Shown here: piece by piece, positions 37,364 to 46,067 of the stretch
Numbering within the stretch: position 1 is the stretch's first letter
How the letters are laid out: each line of letters starts with the position of its first letter
Source of the DNA: Betaproteobacteria bacterium
GTDB lineage: Bacteria; Pseudomonadota; Gammaproteobacteria; Burkholderiales; Burkholderiaceae
Direction of reading: 5' to 3'
Length of the DNA: 64,000 bases
NCBI GenBank assembly: GCA_009927445.1
Contig: RFMZ01000267.1
Span: forward strand, 1-64,000
Program-made: the position numbers and the translations under genes
The notes under the pieces: model-generated
Seen by the model: the letters and a program-made list of their open reading frames with translations, nothing else
Told to the model about the DNA's origin: nothing
Database searches by the model: none

Positions 37364-38449
37364 ATGAATAAAAATTTAATTTTAAGTATTTTCGTAAGTT
37401 TTGGAATCGCATTATCGCCAGCTCTCTATGCCAAGTCTGATGACTCAGATTCGAGGGCTAGTTCACCGAAGCAGCGCAGTGACAACAAACAGGTTAATAA
37501 ACAAAAGACTACACGTGAGGTAGGAGCTGCTAAGAGGGCAGATAAAACAAAAAAGCCAAAAAATCCCAAACAAGTACGAACTACCGTCGTCCCTAAAAAA
37601 GCTGCAGTAGGGAATTCTCCGGCAAGAGTCTCGCAGGGGACCTCATTAGGTTTAGGTAAGCACGTTGACGAATTAAATTTAAAATCTAGTGTCGCGATGA
37701 TTGTGGATCAGCAAACGTTGCAGGTACTCTTTGAAAAAAATCCGCAGTCGGTTTTACCAATTGCTTCAATTACGAAGCTCTTAACTGCTATGACAGTTTT
37801 AGATGCGCAGTTACCTTTAGATGAGATTTTAGAGATTAATGCGGAAGATGCGGCAATTTACCGAAACTCTAGGTTAGCGAAGGGGGCGGATTTAAGTAGA
37901 AGAGAAGCTTTGTTGTTAGCTTTGATGTCCTCAGAAAATAGAGCCGCGTACACTTTGGGTCGCAATTATCCTGGTGGGATTACTAACTTTATGAGTGATC
38001 TCAATCGTAAAGCAAGAGATATTGGTATGTTGCATTCTAATTTTGAGGATCCGACAGGTCTAACGAGTAAAAACGTGGCCAGTGCTGAGGACTTAGCTAT
38101 CTTAGTGAACGCAGCTTATCAGTACCCACTGATTCGGGAATATTCAACAGCCACGAATCATAAGTTACTTGTGAATAATCGCGCGCAAGAGTTTATCAGC
38201 AGTAACCGCTTAGTACGCTCTGGCGATATGGAGATTGGTTTACAAAAGACCGGTTATATTTCGGAGGCGGGGCGCTGTTTGGTCATGCAAGCAACGGTTA
38301 AAAATCGTCCTGTGATTATGGTTTTCTTGGATTCTGCCGGCAGTTTATCGCGTTTTGCGGATGCTGTTCGGGTCAAAGATTGGTTGGAGGATGCTTCTGA
38401 ATTAAGGCCGATCCGAAAACTGCCTCAGGTGCAAATGTCTTTGCAGTGA
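37364..38449 (+). CDS. pbpG: D-alanyl-D-alanine endopeptidase, PBP7/8 type (peptidase S11)
   Basis: The 361-residue penicillin-binding protein is periplasmic: a signal peptide ends at LSPALYA near residue 23. A Lys/Arg/Gln-rich linker (about 25-95) precedes the S11 domain. The active-site SITK is at 135-138, the SEN motif near 190 (MSSENRAAY), and the KTG triad near 290 (QKTGYI). Such enzymes cleave D-Ala-mDAP crosslinks in peptidoglycan. The frame begins with TTG at 37358, but ATG 37364 gives the cleaner signal peptide. No obvious Shine-Dalgarno is visible before either start. Confidence 0.9.
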   Translation: MNKNLILSIFVSFGIALSPALYAKSDDSDSRASSPKQRSDNKQVNKQKTTREVGAAKRADKTKKPKNPKQVRTTVVPKKAAVGNSPARVSQGTSLGLGKHVDELNLKSSVAMIVDQQTLQVLFEKNPQSVLPIASITKLLTAMTVLDAQLPLDEILEINAEDAAIYRNSRLAKGADLSRREALLLALMSSENRAAYTLGRNYPGGITNFMSDLNRKARDIGMLHSNFEDPTGLTSKNVASAEDLAILVNAAYQYPLIREYSTATNHKLLVNNRAQEFISSNRLVRSGDMEIGLQKTGYISEAGRCLVMQATVKNRPVIMVFLDSAGSLSRFADAVRVKDWLEDASELRPIRKLPQVQMSLQ

Positions 38450-38522
38450 AGTTTTACTGAAGTTCAAAGGCCTGGATCTGCCAGTGGAATGGATAGTCAA
38501 AGTAGTTTGTTGGCGCTAAAGA

Positions 38523-39227
38523 TCAATTCACGCCGCTTAAACAATTAACGCCGTCTAAACCCGCTTCATAGAAGATCGACTGGGCGACTGCAGACTTCAA
38601 AAACACCATAAACTCTTTTGCCAGCATTGGCTGCGTAGACACGCTACAAACCCCAGCGCTAAATCGTGTCCAGTGTTGTATTTCAGGGGGGAGTGGACCT
38701 AAATATTGGGCCAAGGGGACAGCCCGAAGTTCACTAATCATTTGAACTGCCATCGCCGCTTTGCCGTTGAGCAACAGAGTAGCAACCAAGCCTCCCTCTA
38801 AGATGGTGGCTTTTTGGGTAATGAACTGGGTCAAACCTAAATCGTTCAGTACTTTTGCAAAGTAGATCCCACTAACGCCTTTACTAGTGAAGGTAATAGA
38901 GGGGGTGTCTCGCAAGCTTTGAATAAAGTTAGTCAAGGTATCAATAGCAACTGGGGGTTGGTTTGGCGCTATGGCTACGCCAATCCCACATTGGATAAAG
39001 CTCGGACTTGGGCTGGTTAGAAGTCCAAGCTGAACTAATTCCCGGATACCATCTTCTGTCATGATCAGGAGATCGTTTTTTTCACCGCTGTTGAGGCGAT
39101 CTTTCATTGCCATTGAGGTTGCAAAGTCAATTTGGGGCGACATGTCAAGAGGCTCGGCCCAGATCTTAGTAATTTGAGGTATAGACGATTTGAGTGCGGT
39201 AGAGCAAAGGATTCGGAATTGGGGCAT
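38523..39227 (-). CDS. ModA-like substrate-binding protein without a signal peptide
   Basis: The 234-residue protein has the type 2 periplasmic-binding fold of ModA-like solute-binding proteins: FRILCSTALKSSIPQITKIWA, FATSMAMKDRLNSGEKNDLLIMTEDGIRELVQLGLL, and VSGIYFAKVLNDLGLT. Unlike transporter components it starts directly with MPQFRILCS and has no signal peptide or lipobox. No permease or ATPase lies nearby, so a cytoplasmic ligand-binding or sensing role is possible. It starts 19 bp after the IclR regulator stop on the same strand and is probably cotranscribed. Function unknown. Confidence 0.72.
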   Translation of the reverse strand: MPQFRILCSTALKSSIPQITKIWAEPLDMSPQIDFATSMAMKDRLNSGEKNDLLIMTEDGIRELVQLGLLTSPSPSFIQCGIGVAIAPNQPPVAIDTLTNFIQSLRDTPSITFTSKGVSGIYFAKVLNDLGLTQFITQKATILEGGLVATLLLNGKAAMAVQMISELRAVPLAQYLGPLPPEIQHWTRFSAGVCSVSTQPMLAKEFMVFLKSAVAQSIFYEAGLDGVNCLSGVN

Positions 39228-39246
39228 GGTATGAATTCGTCAATTT

Positions 39247-40041
39247 TTAAGGGGGGGCTTGATAACCAATACCACGAGAAATTTGTAAAGCTGTGTCAAC
39301 TAAGGCTTTAGTCCAATCGCGGTTGATTCGATCGGTCGGTGCGCTAATGGAGAGTCCTGCCACCATGGTATTGGAGTCATCATAGATACCCGCAGCAATA
39401 CAACTAACCCCTAGTTCAAGCTCTTCATCATCATTGGCGGTACCATTTTTTTGGACCTCTTGTAGCTCTTTTTCAAGAGCTTGGATTTGCGTAATGCTAT
39501 TTCTGGTATGTCCGGCAAGGCCTGTACGGGAGGCGTAGGTTCGGACTTTTTGGGTATCGTCTTGAGCTAGAAAGAGCTTGCCAACCGAAGTTAGATGTAA
39601 GGGGGCTCGCCCACCGATGGCGCGCACAACTTGCATACCTGAGCGTTCACTATACGCGCGGTCGATATAAATAATTTCGTCTCCTTGACGCAAAGAAAGA
39701 TTAACTGTTTGATTCGTTAACTTATGCAGCGCCCGCATAGGCAACTGAGCCGCGTCACGCACGGATAGGCGTGCTTTGACTAGAGTTCCTAATTCAAGTA
39801 ACCTTAGTCCTAAACGATAAGAGCCTCCTTCGCTTCTATCAACTAGGCGACAGGCGACCATATCATTCAAAATGCGGTGAGCCGTAGAAGGGTGTAAGGA
39901 TGTTTTTTCGGAGAGAATTTTTAAGCTACAGGCATCATCTGAAGTAGCTAAGACATCAAGCAGATTCATCATCCGTTCAATCACTTGAATCGCGGTCTTA
40001 CCTGTTGTTGCTGGCACACGTGTTTGGTCTTTAGTCGTCAT
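39247..40041 (-). CDS. IclR-family transcriptional regulator
   Basis: The 264-residue regulator has an N-terminal winged HTH (VIERMMNLLDVLATSDDACSLKILSEKTSLHPSTAHRILNDMVACRLVDR) and a C-terminal GAF-like effector domain. The effector domain includes VRAIGGRAPLHLTSVGKLFLA and LELGVSCIAAGIYDDSNTMVAGLSISAP, as usual for IclR. IclR members control catabolic genes in response to small aromatic or organic acids. The adjacent ModA-like gene is the likely co-regulated or partner gene; other targets cannot be named. Confidence 0.9.
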   Translation of the reverse strand: MTTKDQTRVPATTGKTAIQVIERMMNLLDVLATSDDACSLKILSEKTSLHPSTAHRILNDMVACRLVDRSEGGSYRLGLRLLELGTLVKARLSVRDAAQLPMRALHKLTNQTVNLSLRQGDEIIYIDRAYSERSGMQVVRAIGGRAPLHLTSVGKLFLAQDDTQKVRTYASRTGLAGHTRNSITQIQALEKELQEVQKNGTANDDEELELGVSCIAAGIYDDSNTMVAGLSISAPTDRINRDWTKALVDTALQISRGIGYQAPP

Positions 40042-40131
40042 TTAGGTATTGTAGCGATAATTTTTTTAATTGCACATCATGAAATATGGGTATTGTTGCG
40101 AAATATTTACATGGACGTAGGGGGCGAAGTT

Positions 40132-40203
40132 GACAGAGTTAATGAAGGCGTTAATGATAGCGTCAATCAATACGTCAATCAATGCGCCAATCAATACGTC
40201 AGA
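40132..40203. repeat. 12-bp degenerate tandem repeat, six copies
   Basis: Six consecutive 12-bp units drift from GACAGAGTTAAT through GAAGGCGTTAAT, GATAGCGTCAAT, CAATACGTCAAT and CAATGCGCCAAT to CAATACGTCAGA. The array fills the gap between the iclR start and the pyrD end. Because 12 is a multiple of 3 it leaves an open frame on the plus strand, which I regard as an artefact. Confidence 0.85.
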
Positions 40204-40244
40204 ATCAATTACATCCAAGGGTTATAGGGACGTAAGTGGCGACT

Positions 40245-41273
40245 TCAAGGTTTCAGAGCGTTGATACAGTCTTTAATTAATTGTGGGCCTTCATAAATCA
40301 AGCCACTATAAATTTGAATCACTTTTGCACCAAAATTTTTCTTTTGGAGTGCGTCGGTACCGGTATGAATTCCACCAACCCCAATGATTGGGGTTCGGCC
40401 CTCTAGCAGTCGATAAAAAGTTGTCACAATGTGGTTCGATAAATCTTTGATGGGCTTGCCGGAGAGGCCTCCTGATTGGTGGTGATCGATTTCTGATTGA
40501 ACGTTTTCCCGGCTAATGGTGGTGTTGGTTGCAATCAGCGCATCCATCTCAAAGCGTTCAAGAAGATTCGCAATTTCGATGATTTGACCAGGCTCTAAGT
40601 CCGGTGCAATTTTTAAAAAGAGGGGAATTTTTTTCCCGTATTGCTCGCTCAGAAGTGTTCTTTCTTGGGTGAGTTCGAGCAGTAGTTTCTCGAGTCCTTG
40701 GCTATTTTGAAGTTGGCGTAAATTCTTCGTATTCGGTGAAGAAATATTGATAGTGACATAGGAGGCCACCTCATAAACGGCTCGCAGACAAATTAAATAA
40801 TCGCTATTTGCATCAGCCATTGGGGTCAGGGCATTTTTACCAATGTTCAGGCCAATCACCCCACCATTTTGGTAAAACGAAGAGCGTTTTACGCGTTCGA
40901 CACAAGCTTGCACACCATCATTATTAAACCCCATCCGATTAATAATTCCAAAGGTTTTAGGTAGACGGAACATCCGCGGTTTGGGATTGCCACTTTGGGG
41001 CAGGGGTGTTACTGTACCAATTTCTAAAAAGCCAAATCCTAGCGTTGCTAAGGCATCGATAAAACGCCCATCTTTATCGAGTCCAGCGGCTAGGCCAACT
41101 GGATTGGGAAGTTGCATACCGCATAGGGTCGTAGGTAATTGGGGAACTTTACCGACTAGGAAGCGAAGCAGGCCGCGTTGATATAGGAAATTTAAGGAGT
41201 GCAAAGCAAGGTGGTGCGCTTTTTCTGGGTCCAATTGAAATAGCAGTGGACGAAGGAGTGGAAATAAATTCAT
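40245..41273 (-). CDS. pyrD: Dihydroorotate dehydrogenase (quinone), class 2
   Basis: The 342-residue membrane-associated flavoenzyme oxidises dihydroorotate to orotate with quinone. An N-terminal amphipathic segment (LFPLLRPLLFQLDPEKAHHLALHSLNF) marks class 2. FMN-site motifs include NPVGLAAGLDKDGRFIDALATLGFGFLEIGTVTP, NRMGFNNDG, VTINISSPNTKNLR (catalytic Ser) and IGVGGI near the C-terminus. It follows bpt by 6 bp in the aat-bpt-pyrD run. Confidence 0.95.
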   Translation of the reverse strand: MNLFPLLRPLLFQLDPEKAHHLALHSLNFLYQRGLLRFLVGKVPQLPTTLCGMQLPNPVGLAAGLDKDGRFIDALATLGFGFLEIGTVTPLPQSGNPKPRMFRLPKTFGIINRMGFNNDGVQACVERVKRSSFYQNGGVIGLNIGKNALTPMADANSDYLICLRAVYEVASYVTINISSPNTKNLRQLQNSQGLEKLLLELTQERTLLSEQYGKKIPLFLKIAPDLEPGQIIEIANLLERFEMDALIATNTTISRENVQSEIDHHQSGGLSGKPIKDLSNHIVTTFYRLLEGRTPIIGVGGIHTGTDALQKKNFGAKVIQIYSGLIYEGPQLIKDCINALKP

Positions 41274-41279
41274 GCAGAG

Positions 41280-42056
41280 TTAGATGATTTTAGGATCTGA
41301 ACTAATTGGGTTCGAAGATATCAAGGGGCCCCATTGACCTGCAATTAAACCTTCGAGAGGTTGGAAATTGATTTTGTAGGACATCTTTTTACTTTCTTGA
41401 ATATAGTAGCCCAAGTATACATAAGGCAATTTTCGTATTTTAGCCTCATGAATTTGCCAAAGAATCCCAAAAGTTCCTAAGCTGGCTTGAGGAAGGCTAG
41501 TGTCATAAAAGGTATAAACCGATGACAGCCCGTTTTGGACTATATCGATGACGCTGACCATGCGAAGAGTACCATTTTGGCGAAACTCGACGAGAAACGA
41601 ATCGATATGTGATTGGATTAAAAACTGCCGGTATTGATCCTCTTCATCCTCGATCGAATCGAACTCTTGGCCATCGAGCGGGTTACTATGACGACTATTT
41701 TGATATGCTTGGTAGAGTGCGAAATGTTCATCCTTAAATTCCAGTGGAGTCACTTGAGCAATTAAATCTGCGTGTTTTCGGATCGTACGTTGTTGGCTTC
41801 GCGTTGGCCGAAAATCATTCACAACGACGCGCGAGGCGATGCAGGCTTGACAATGATCACAGTAGGGGCGGTAGGTAAAGTGACCACTCCGTCGAAACCC
41901 GACTTGGATCAGTTCGCTATAGACTTTCGTTTGTATGAGTTGGGGTGGAGTTGCTACTTGCGAGCGGGCTTCATGCTGATCAAGATAGCTACAAGCATAG
42001 GGTGCTGTGGCATAAAACTGTAACGATTTAAATGGAAAGTCTTTGATATGTGTCAT
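41280..42056 (-). CDS. bpt: Aspartate/glutamate leucyltransferase Bpt (bacterial ATE-like)
   Basis: The 258-residue aminoacyl-tRNA-protein transferase adds leucine to N-terminal Asp or Glu, creating a primary N-degron for ClpS/ClpAP. Recognisable are the N-terminal [38 protein letters not shown] with the conserved cysteines, and [26 protein letters not shown]. It is adjacent to aat, the other N-degron transferase, on the same strand with a 19-bp gap. Confidence 0.93.
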   Translation of the reverse strand: MTHIKDFPFKSLQFYATAPYACSYLDQHEARSQVATPPQLIQTKVYSELIQVGFRRSGHFTYRPYCDHCQACIASRVVVNDFRPTRSQQRTIRKHADLIAQVTPLEFKDEHFALYQAYQNSRHSNPLDGQEFDSIEDEEDQYRQFLIQSHIDSFLVEFRQNGTLRMVSVIDIVQNGLSSVYTFYDTSLPQASLGTFGILWQIHEAKIRKLPYVYLGYYIQESKKMSYKINFQPLEGLIAGQWGPLISSNPISSDPKII

Positions 42057-42075
42057 GAGTAATAGGGGCAGTATC

Positions 42076-42813
42076 TTATTGTATCTCTAGTAAAACACTT
42101 TTATCCCAATTCCACAGTGGTGCGGGGAGATCGATCTGACTTTCTAACCAATTTAAAAAATAATCTTGCGGGAGGGGCGATGCGCCAAGGGAAGCTAAAT
42201 GACTTGTTTCTTGTTGGCAATCGATATAACGAATCCCCACCTGAACGCACCAAGCACACAAAGCTGCCAGGGCTAATTTTGAGGCATTATCAACGCGGGT
42301 AAACATCGATTCACCATACAGCATTTTGCCCAGGTTCACGCCGTATAAACCACCCACTAATTGACCGTCATACCAAGTTTCTACACTATGGGCTAGACCC
42401 ATTTGGTGGAGTTCGCCATAGTATTCAATGATTGCAGGGGTAATCCAAGTATCACCGATTTCGCCGTTGCGAGGGCTATTCGCGCAGGCTTGTATCACTT
42501 CTTTGAAGGCGCAATCGACGCGGATTTCCCAAGACGGGTTAAGGAGTACAGCGCGGATAGTTTTTTTTAAACTTTGGCTGACTTTAAACTTGGATGTTTC
42601 TAACACCATTCTAGGGGAGGTACACCACCACATGACTGGACCTGGTCTGCTATACCAAGGAAAGATTCCCTGACGATAGGCTTCAATCAGGCGTTGCGTA
42701 CTGATCGATTCAGTCAGGGCGATGAGGCCACTGGGTATATTGGGGTCATTACTTGGAGCATTTTTGGGTGAGGGCAACGGCTCATCATCTAAAATCCAAG
42801 GGGTTACGGTCAT
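42076..42813 (-). CDS. aat: Leucyl/phenylalanyl-tRNA-protein transferase
   Basis: The 245-residue enzyme transfers Leu or Phe to N-terminal Lys or Arg of proteins, marking them for ClpS/ClpAP. Family signatures are [45 protein letters not shown]-like [34 protein letters not shown], and [16 protein letters not shown]. Length is typical (about 234-250). The start overlaps the NUDIX gene stop by 4 bp. Confidence 0.95.
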   Translation of the reverse strand: MTVTPWILDDEPLPSPKNAPSNDPNIPSGLIALTESISTQRLIEAYRQGIFPWYSRPGPVMWWCTSPRMVLETSKFKVSQSLKKTIRAVLLNPSWEIRVDCAFKEVIQACANSPRNGEIGDTWITPAIIEYYGELHQMGLAHSVETWYDGQLVGGLYGVNLGKMLYGESMFTRVDNASKLALAALCAWCVQVGIRYIDCQQETSHLASLGASPLPQDYFLNWLESQIDLPAPLWNWDKSVLLEIQ

Positions 42814-43379
42814 ACGGTAGAGCGTTGTGTGGGGTTAATATTCATGAGATAAGTAGGCATCACTTGATCAAACGTTATCGCCTGCTTTTTTTGATCGGCG
42901 AAAAAATGTTCTAGGGTCAGTTTCACGGTTAGAAAGGCGAGTTCATTCCAAGGAATTTCCGACTCACGAAATAATCGCACTTCGAGGCTTTCACTAGTCA
43001 CTGGACTAAAGCTTGCACTTGGCATATTGGCTAGGTAAAACCAGTGGATTTGGCCTATATGTGCAATGTTAACGATCGAAAAAAGGCTACCAATTTCGAC
43101 GTCTGTTCCAGCTTCTTCTAAGGTTTCGCGGTAAGCACCTTGCGCACTTGTTTCATTTAATTCCAAAAATCCGGCGGGTAAAGTCCACAGTCCCTGACGT
43201 GGTTCTATAGCACGTCGACATAAGATAATTTGATCTTCCCACATCGGGATGGTGCCGACGACATTTTTTGGGTTTTGATAATGAATTTCTCCGCACTGTT
43301 GGCATACGAAACGTTGGCGGTTATCGTTTTCTGGGATTTGTTGGCGCACAGAGTGGCCACACAGGGAGCAAAATTTCAT
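42810..43379 (-). CDS. NUDIX hydrolase with N-terminal zinc ribbon
   Basis: The 189-residue protein has a zinc ribbon from C4/C7 and C26/C29 (CSLCG ... CQQCGEIHYQNPKNVVG). A NUDIX box at about residues 70-92 follows (GFLELNETSAQGAYRETLEEAG), fitting GX5EX7REUXEEXGU. This layout resembles NudC-like NADH pyrophosphatases and ADP-ribose hydrolases but is shorter, so the substrate is unassigned. It is translationally coupled to aat (ATGA overlap). Confidence 0.88.
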   Translation of the reverse strand: MKFCSLCGHSVRQQIPENDNRQRFVCQQCGEIHYQNPKNVVGTIPMWEDQIILCRRAIEPRQGLWTLPAGFLELNETSAQGAYRETLEEAGTDVEIGSLFSIVNIAHIGQIHWFYLANMPSASFSPVTSESLEVRLFRESEIPWNELAFLTVKLTLEHFFADQKKQAITFDQVMPTYLMNINPTQRSTV

Positions 43380-43409
43380 ATGGAATGTCGATCGATCGAT
43401 TTCGAAGAA

Positions 43410-44063
43410 CTATTTTTGCACAGTTGCTGACTGAATCACAATGGGTTCACTAGGCACATCGGCCATTCGGTTCATGACAGTTGTTGGCGCAAATTTTATA
43501 TTTTCAACAGTTTCAAAACCGGAGATGACCTTTCCAAAAACGGTATAGCCAAAGCCATCACGACTAGGATAATCGAGCATCGCGTTATCGCGTACATTAA
43601 TAAAGAACTGGGCGGTTGCTGAATCTGGGTTATTCGTTCTAGCCATGGCAATCGTATATTTTGCGTTCTTGAGGCCATTTTGTGACTCGCTTGGAATAGG
43701 CGGTTTAGTTGGTTTTTCTTGTAATTCTTTAGTAAAGCCCCCACCTTGGATCATGAAGCCATTAATAACCCGGTGGAAAATGGTACCCGTATAAAAATTT
43801 GTATTGACATAGTTGAGAAAATTTTCGACAGTTTTTGGAGCTTTTTCTGGTTCGAGTTCAACTACAAAATCTCCTTTAGTGGTTTTAAATAAAACCTTTG
43901 GTCCGGCGTAGACATTGGCACTACTGATGATTAGGCAAAGGCTCAGGGCTGGGATAGTGAACGCGTTCGTTAACGTTTTCTTTAGAGCTGTGATGATGCC
44001 TGGGAGTTGATTCGTAAGAAGCTGTTTGTTCGGTCGACCTAATGAAATAGAGTGAGCGCTCAT
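43410..44063 (-). CDS. Secreted peptidyl-prolyl cis-trans isomerase, cyclophilin type
   Basis: The 217-residue protein carries a long n-region and a hydrophobic core AFTIPALSLCLIISSANVYA ending near residue 53. It is therefore probably periplasmic. The cyclophilin domain starts LFKTTKGDFVVELEPEKAPKTVENFLNYV and contains FHRVINGFMIQGGG (catalytic Arg) and ATAQFFINVRDN. It catalyses proline isomerisation in exported proteins. No internal Met offers a shorter start; a TTG or CTG start nearer the signal core remains possible. Confidence 0.92.
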   Translation of the reverse strand: MSAHSISLGRPNKQLLTNQLPGIITALKKTLTNAFTIPALSLCLIISSANVYAGPKVLFKTTKGDFVVELEPEKAPKTVENFLNYVNTNFYTGTIFHRVINGFMIQGGGFTKELQEKPTKPPIPSESQNGLKNAKYTIAMARTNNPDSATAQFFINVRDNAMLDYPSRDGFGYTVFGKVISGFETVENIKFAPTTVMNRMADVPSEPIVIQSATVQK

Positions 44064-44135
44064 GAGTTGCTTTCAAGGGATAAATTGATTGATTGGTACT
44101 ACATATTATTCACTATTTCAAAATTGCCCGTGAAA

Positions 44136-45455
44136 TTATGCATGGAGGTTTGCTAAAGCGTAGGGTATTTCAGTCCAGCGTGTTGTGAAATTCTGACTTT
44201 TTTGATTAGCACGTAAGCGCCAGTGGCGTGCATTCCCAGCGATTAGTCCGGTACTTGCTAGGGTAACGGTATTAGCGCCATACCGTTGATTGAGTAGGTC
44301 CATCGTTTGCATGACTTGGGTTGATTGTTGTAAGTTGACTTGGCTAAATAGATCATTTTGATGCTGTGCTTGGTCTTGGAGTTCGGACAAAATAATGCCT
44401 GCTTTTTGATAGCGATAGCCTGATCTGAAAATATGTTTTAGTCCAAAGTGGGCTGCTTGTACAAGTCGACGGCTATCGGCTGTAGCAATCGATAGAGGAA
44501 TCGTAATTTGTGGTTTATACGGTAGGCTATTTTTAGCAAAGGGGCTTGTACGAATAAAGACGGTGATCAATTGACAGGTACTTTGTTGCTGGCGTAATTT
44601 TTCTGCTGCGCGGCAGACATAACTTGCGATTGCTTCTTGCAATAGTTCAATTTTTTCAATGACTTGCCCAAAGCTTTTGCTAGAGATGATTTGTTGCTGT
44701 CTTGGCATATTCTTGAGGTCATTCATGTGTAGGCAGGAGATGCCATTGAGTTCATAAACTGTTCTGGCTAGGACCACGGAAAATCGTTGTCGAATCAACT
44801 CTGGATTGGCATTTTGTAGGTCGTAGACTGTATGGATTTGTAGTTGATGTAATTGTGCGGACAGTTTGCGTCCGACGCCCCAGACTTCATCGACGGCAAT
44901 TTTTTTTAGCCAATCGGTTTGGTCTTGGGGATGACAGGCTTCCCAAGAAAATACCCCAGTAAATTGCGGATTTTTTTTAGCGATATGATTGGCTAGTTTG
45001 GCCAGTGTTTTGGAAGGCCCGATACCGACGCAAGTCGGGAGTCGCAAGTATTGTAAGACGCGTTGTCGGATTTCTTGAGCATACGCAGTGAGGGGTGCTT
45101 GGTGTCCTGATAGATCTAAAAAACATTCATCGATCGAGTAGATTTCTTGTTGCGTTGCAAACTCCGATAGAACATGCATGAGGCGATCGCTCATATCGCC
45201 ATAGAGTGTGTAGTTTGAGCTTAACCATTGGAGTTGATGGCTTTTGATAAAGTGTTTTGCCTCAAAAAAAGGTAGTCCCATTGGAATACCAAGAGCGCGG
45301 GCTTCTTGGCTGCGGGAGACGATACAGCCATCGTTATTCGAAAGAATAACGATGGGTTTCCCTTCTAATTTGGGGTTAAAGACGCGTTCACAGGAGACAT
45401 AAAAGTTATTTCCGTCAACGAGTGCGATGGCTCGATCCGTGGGGAGTGCTTTCAT
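44136..45455 (-). CDS. umuC: DNA polymerase V catalytic subunit UmuC
   Basis: The 439-residue Y-family polymerase performs error-prone translesion synthesis with UmuD'. Signatures: [18 protein letters not shown] with the first metal Asp, [34 protein letters not shown] with the catalytic Asp-Glu, and [18 protein letters not shown]. Length fits UmuC (about 422). It overlaps umuD by 4 bp and shares the SOS promoter upstream of umuD. Confidence 0.96.
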   Translation of the reverse strand: MKALPTDRAIALVDGNNFYVSCERVFNPKLEGKPIVILSNNDGCIVSRSQEARALGIPMGLPFFEAKHFIKSHQLQWLSSNYTLYGDMSDRLMHVLSEFATQQEIYSIDECFLDLSGHQAPLTAYAQEIRQRVLQYLRLPTCVGIGPSKTLAKLANHIAKKNPQFTGVFSWEACHPQDQTDWLKKIAVDEVWGVGRKLSAQLHQLQIHTVYDLQNANPELIRQRFSVVLARTVYELNGISCLHMNDLKNMPRQQQIISSKSFGQVIEKIELLQEAIASYVCRAAEKLRQQQSTCQLITVFIRTSPFAKNSLPYKPQITIPLSIATADSRRLVQAAHFGLKHIFRSGYRYQKAGIILSELQDQAQHQNDLFSQVNLQQSTQVMQTMDLLNQRYGANTVTLASTGLIAGNARHWRLRANQKSQNFTTRWTEIPYALANLHA

Positions 45456-45859
45456 GGTTTATGAACGACATGTGAGACAACTCCCCAAATTTCTAATTCT
45501 TGACCTTCACATAAGATAATAGGGGCATATTGAGGATTTTCTGCTTGTAACCATGTTTGTCCACCTTGTTGGTAGAATCGTTTAACAGTAAATTCACCAT
45601 CAATGACAGCAATAACGACTTGCCCTGATTTGGCCTTTTTCGAGCGGTCTACGACTAGTAGGTCACCGTCATAAATACCAGCACCTTGCATCGAATCGCC
45701 TTGGACGCGTAAAAAAAAGCTCGCTTCTGGATGAATTCCTAAGTATTGATTCAGGTCGAGTCGTTGATCGATATAGTCACTAGCGGGTGATGGAAAGCCT
45801 GCTGGAATCGCGTAGCTAAATAGGCGAGCGAATGGTGTTGGGTCGAGAGTTTTTATCAT
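45452..45859 (-). CDS. umuD: SOS mutagenesis protein UmuD (S24 peptidase)
   Basis: The 135-residue LexA-like autoprotease matures into UmuD' when RecA filaments form. The likely cleavage site is Ala20-Gly21 (IPAGFPSP). The catalytic Ser56 lies in GDSMQGAGI and Lys93 in FTVKRF. Length matches UmuD (139 in E. coli). The 20-bp LexA box lies 20 bp upstream of the ATG. Confidence 0.95.
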   Translation of the reverse strand: MIKTLDPTPFARLFSYAIPAGFPSPASDYIDQRLDLNQYLGIHPEASFFLRVQGDSMQGAGIYDGDLLVVDRSKKAKSGQVVIAVIDGEFTVKRFYQQGGQTWLQAENPQYAPIILCEGQELEIWGVVSHVVHKP

Positions 45860-45878
45860 GGCGCTTATTGAGTATTAA

Positions 45879-45898
45879 TACTGTTTATATATACAGTA
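45879..45898 (-). promoter_or_regulatory. LexA box (SOS operator) of umuDC
   Basis: The plus-strand sequence TACTGTTTATATATACAGTA contains CTG-N10-CAG with an AT-rich core. It differs at one base from the E. coli consensus TACTGTATATATATACAGTA. It ends 20 bp before the umuD start, a position suited to repression of the umuDC promoter. Confidence 0.93.
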
Positions 45899-46004
45899 TA
45901 TAATAGATTCTTAATTTGATAAAAACAATTAAATCAACTGCTTTACCATAGCAAAAAAGAAGCCAATGCGGCCAAGATTAATATGTCAAATTGAGACGAC
46001 GATG

Positions 46005-46041
46005 AAAAAAACAAACCCCCGAGTATTGGAGTACTCGGGGG
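46005..46041 (-). terminator. Rho-independent terminator of acnB
   Basis: Ten-base arms CCCCCGAGTA (46016-46025) and TACTCGGGGG (46032-46041) form a GC-rich hairpin with a 6-base loop. On the minus strand it is followed by TTTGTTTTTTT. It sits 27 bp past the acnB stop and is the clearest terminator of the left half. Confidence 0.93.
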
Positions 46042-46067
46042 TCGTTCAAACGGTGTAAGACAATAAT

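Noticed and set aside
39985..40227. An 80-residue plus-strand ORF rich in Asn and Val
   Set aside because: It begins inside the iclR gene on the other strand and its remainder is the 12-bp tandem repeat, whose unit is a multiple of three and keeps the frame open.
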